From: Mycobacterium sp. 3519A
GTDB taxonomy: Bacteria; Actinomycetota; Actinomycetes; Mycobacteriales; Mycobacteriaceae
NCBI RefSeq assembly: GCF_900240945.1
Contig: NZ_OESG01000013.1
Coordinates: forward strand, 868,001-932,000
Direction: 5' to 3'
Length of the DNA: 64,000 nt
Positions 63,257-64,000 of the stretch are shown piece by piece; within the stretch, counting starts at the first letter, position 1; each line of letters starts with the position of its first letter. The notes beneath the pieces were generated by a model, which saw only the letters and a program-made list of their open reading frames with translations, did no database searches and was not told the DNA's origin. The position numbers and the translations under genes are program-made.

Positions 63257-63378
63257 GGGTGGGATGCTAGGGCCCCGCCCCGACATCAGCGATCACACCG
63301 ATGCTGCCGATATCCCCGAAACGAATACCTGATCAGCTTCGATGCCGTGACGTATTCAGCCGAGCTAACCTGCACACC

Positions 63379-64000
63379 ATGACCGACGAGTTGACCGCCC
63401 TCGAGGGGCAGACACCCGTCGAGCACGCATTGGCGGGCGGCGAGCCCCAACGTGTCGGTTGGTTCCGGTTCTACTTCGCCGACGAGCGCTGGGAATGGTC
63501 GCCTCAGGTGGAGCGGATGCACGGGTATGAGCCGGGCACGGTGCAACCGACCACGAGACTGGTGCTGTCACACAAGCATCCCGACGACTACGGTCAGGTC
63601 GCCGCGACGCTGGACGAGATCCGCCGGACCGCTGGCGCGTTCTCCACCCGGCACCGCATCATCGACACCAAAGGCGAGGTCCACGACGTCGTGGTCGTCG
63701 GTGACCAAATCTTCGACGACGCCGGCGAGGTCGTCGGCACCCACGGCTTCTATGTCGACGTCAGCCCGTCGGCGACCAGCCCCCACGAGGAGCGATTCAG
63801 CGAGGCGGTGGCCGAGATCGCCGAGGCCCGCAGCGGCATCGAGCAGGCCAAGGGGATGCTGATGCTGATCTACCGGATCAACGCCGACTCGGCGTTCGAG
63901 TTGCTGAAATGGCGCTCGCAGGAGACCAACACCAAGTTGCGCGCGCTGGCGGAGCAGGTCGCCAAGGACTTCCTTGACCTGCCCTACGACGAGGTCCTGC
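63379..64000 (+). CDS. PAS-ANTAR regulator, cut by the window end
   Basis: The reading frame from ATG 63379 stays open for 207 codons to the end of the window. Residues about 20-125 form a PAS domain (WEWSPQVERMHGYEPGT, then HRIIDTKGEVHDVVVVGD and GTHGFYVDVS). From about 145 an ANTAR RNA-binding module begins (RSGIEQAKGMLMLIYRINAD, SAFELLKWRSQETNTKLRAL). ANTAR proteins bind paired hairpins in nascent RNA to prevent termination; here the PAS domain would be the sensor. TAACCT at 63366-63371 ends seven bases before the ATG (leaderless pattern). The C-terminus is missing. Confidence 0.88.
   Translation, partial: MTDELTALEGQTPVEHALAGGEPQRVGWFRFYFADERWEWSPQVERMHGYEPGTVQPTTRLVLSHKHPDDYGQVAATLDEIRRTAGAFSTRHRIIDTKGEVHDVVVVGDQIFDDAGEVVGTHGFYVDVSPSATSPHEERFSEAVAEIAEARSGIEQAKGMLMLIYRINADSAFELLKWRSQETNTKLRALAEQVAKDFLDLPYDEVL

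Overview
The window is one contiguous piece of a high-GC actinobacterial chromosome, almost certainly a rapidly growing mycobacterium (Mycolicibacterium or M. smegmatis-like). The blocks deoA-add ... upp ... pmmB ... deoD-amiB1-amiA1-lpdA-glpD2 and lhr ... pcd-lrpA-lat match the M. tuberculosis Rv3290c-Rv3314c region by content. The divergent glpFKD / gylR-glpK2 locus is the M. smegmatis glycerol locus by content and layout. These homologies come from family knowledge and remembered sequence; no search was run. I see no rRNA, tRNA, CRISPR array, prophage or complete insertion sequence.

Layout. 1-18.2 kb: nucleoside salvage (deoA end, add, upp, pmmB, deoD). Interleaved are an acidic conserved protein, an Nramp-related transporter coupled to a PRC/MgtE_N protein, a cyclase/NB-ARC/LuxR regulator of about 1100 aa, an EspC-like/NlpC-P60 pair, and a MarR gene divergent from an AbrB-type membrane protein with twin operators. 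18.2-26.4 kb: two M20 amidohydrolases joined by a MIRU-like 38-bp relay, an AbiEi/DUF559 gene framed by inverted 61-bp palindromic elements, a GGCT-like protein, lpdA, glpD2 and an RluA-type pseudouridine synthase. 26.3-36.8 kb: a secreted GH2 enzyme, two SDR-type genes, a crotonase, a FabR/DesT-like TetR divergent from a flavin/2Fe-2S reductase-DesA3 desaturase operon, nei2, an SDR and a nitronate monooxygenase.

36.8-44.6 kb: glycerol utilisation (glpF-glpK-glpD leftward; gylR-glpK2 rightward), bordered by gene debris: a broken secreted-protein gene, a DNA-ligase C-terminus with an in-frame stop, a VOC fragment, and two opposed copies of a roughly 77-bp dispersed repeat. 44.6-54.4 kb: lhr helicase, a sulfotransferase, an FAD oxidoreductase, TetR, and a convergent tRNase Z / RtcB pair. 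54.4-58 kb: GH65 phosphorylase with beta-phosphoglucomutase and a small membrane protein. 58-64 kb: a lysine-degradation module (lat, pcd, a DUF1338/HglS-like gene, lrpA), a membrane-anchored Mrr-type nuclease, and a PAS-ANTAR regulator cut by the window end.

Regulatory logic. At least fourteen genes have a TANNNT-like -10 hexamer ending 6-7 nt before the start codon, which predicts leaderless transcripts. Many gene pairs overlap by ATGA/GTGA/TTGA, indicating translational coupling. The least explained items are the inverted-repeat-flanked DUF559 gene, the ATGA-to-ATGA relay between amiB1 and amiA1, and the operator-like palindromes lying on the start codons of the desaturase regulator and reductase.
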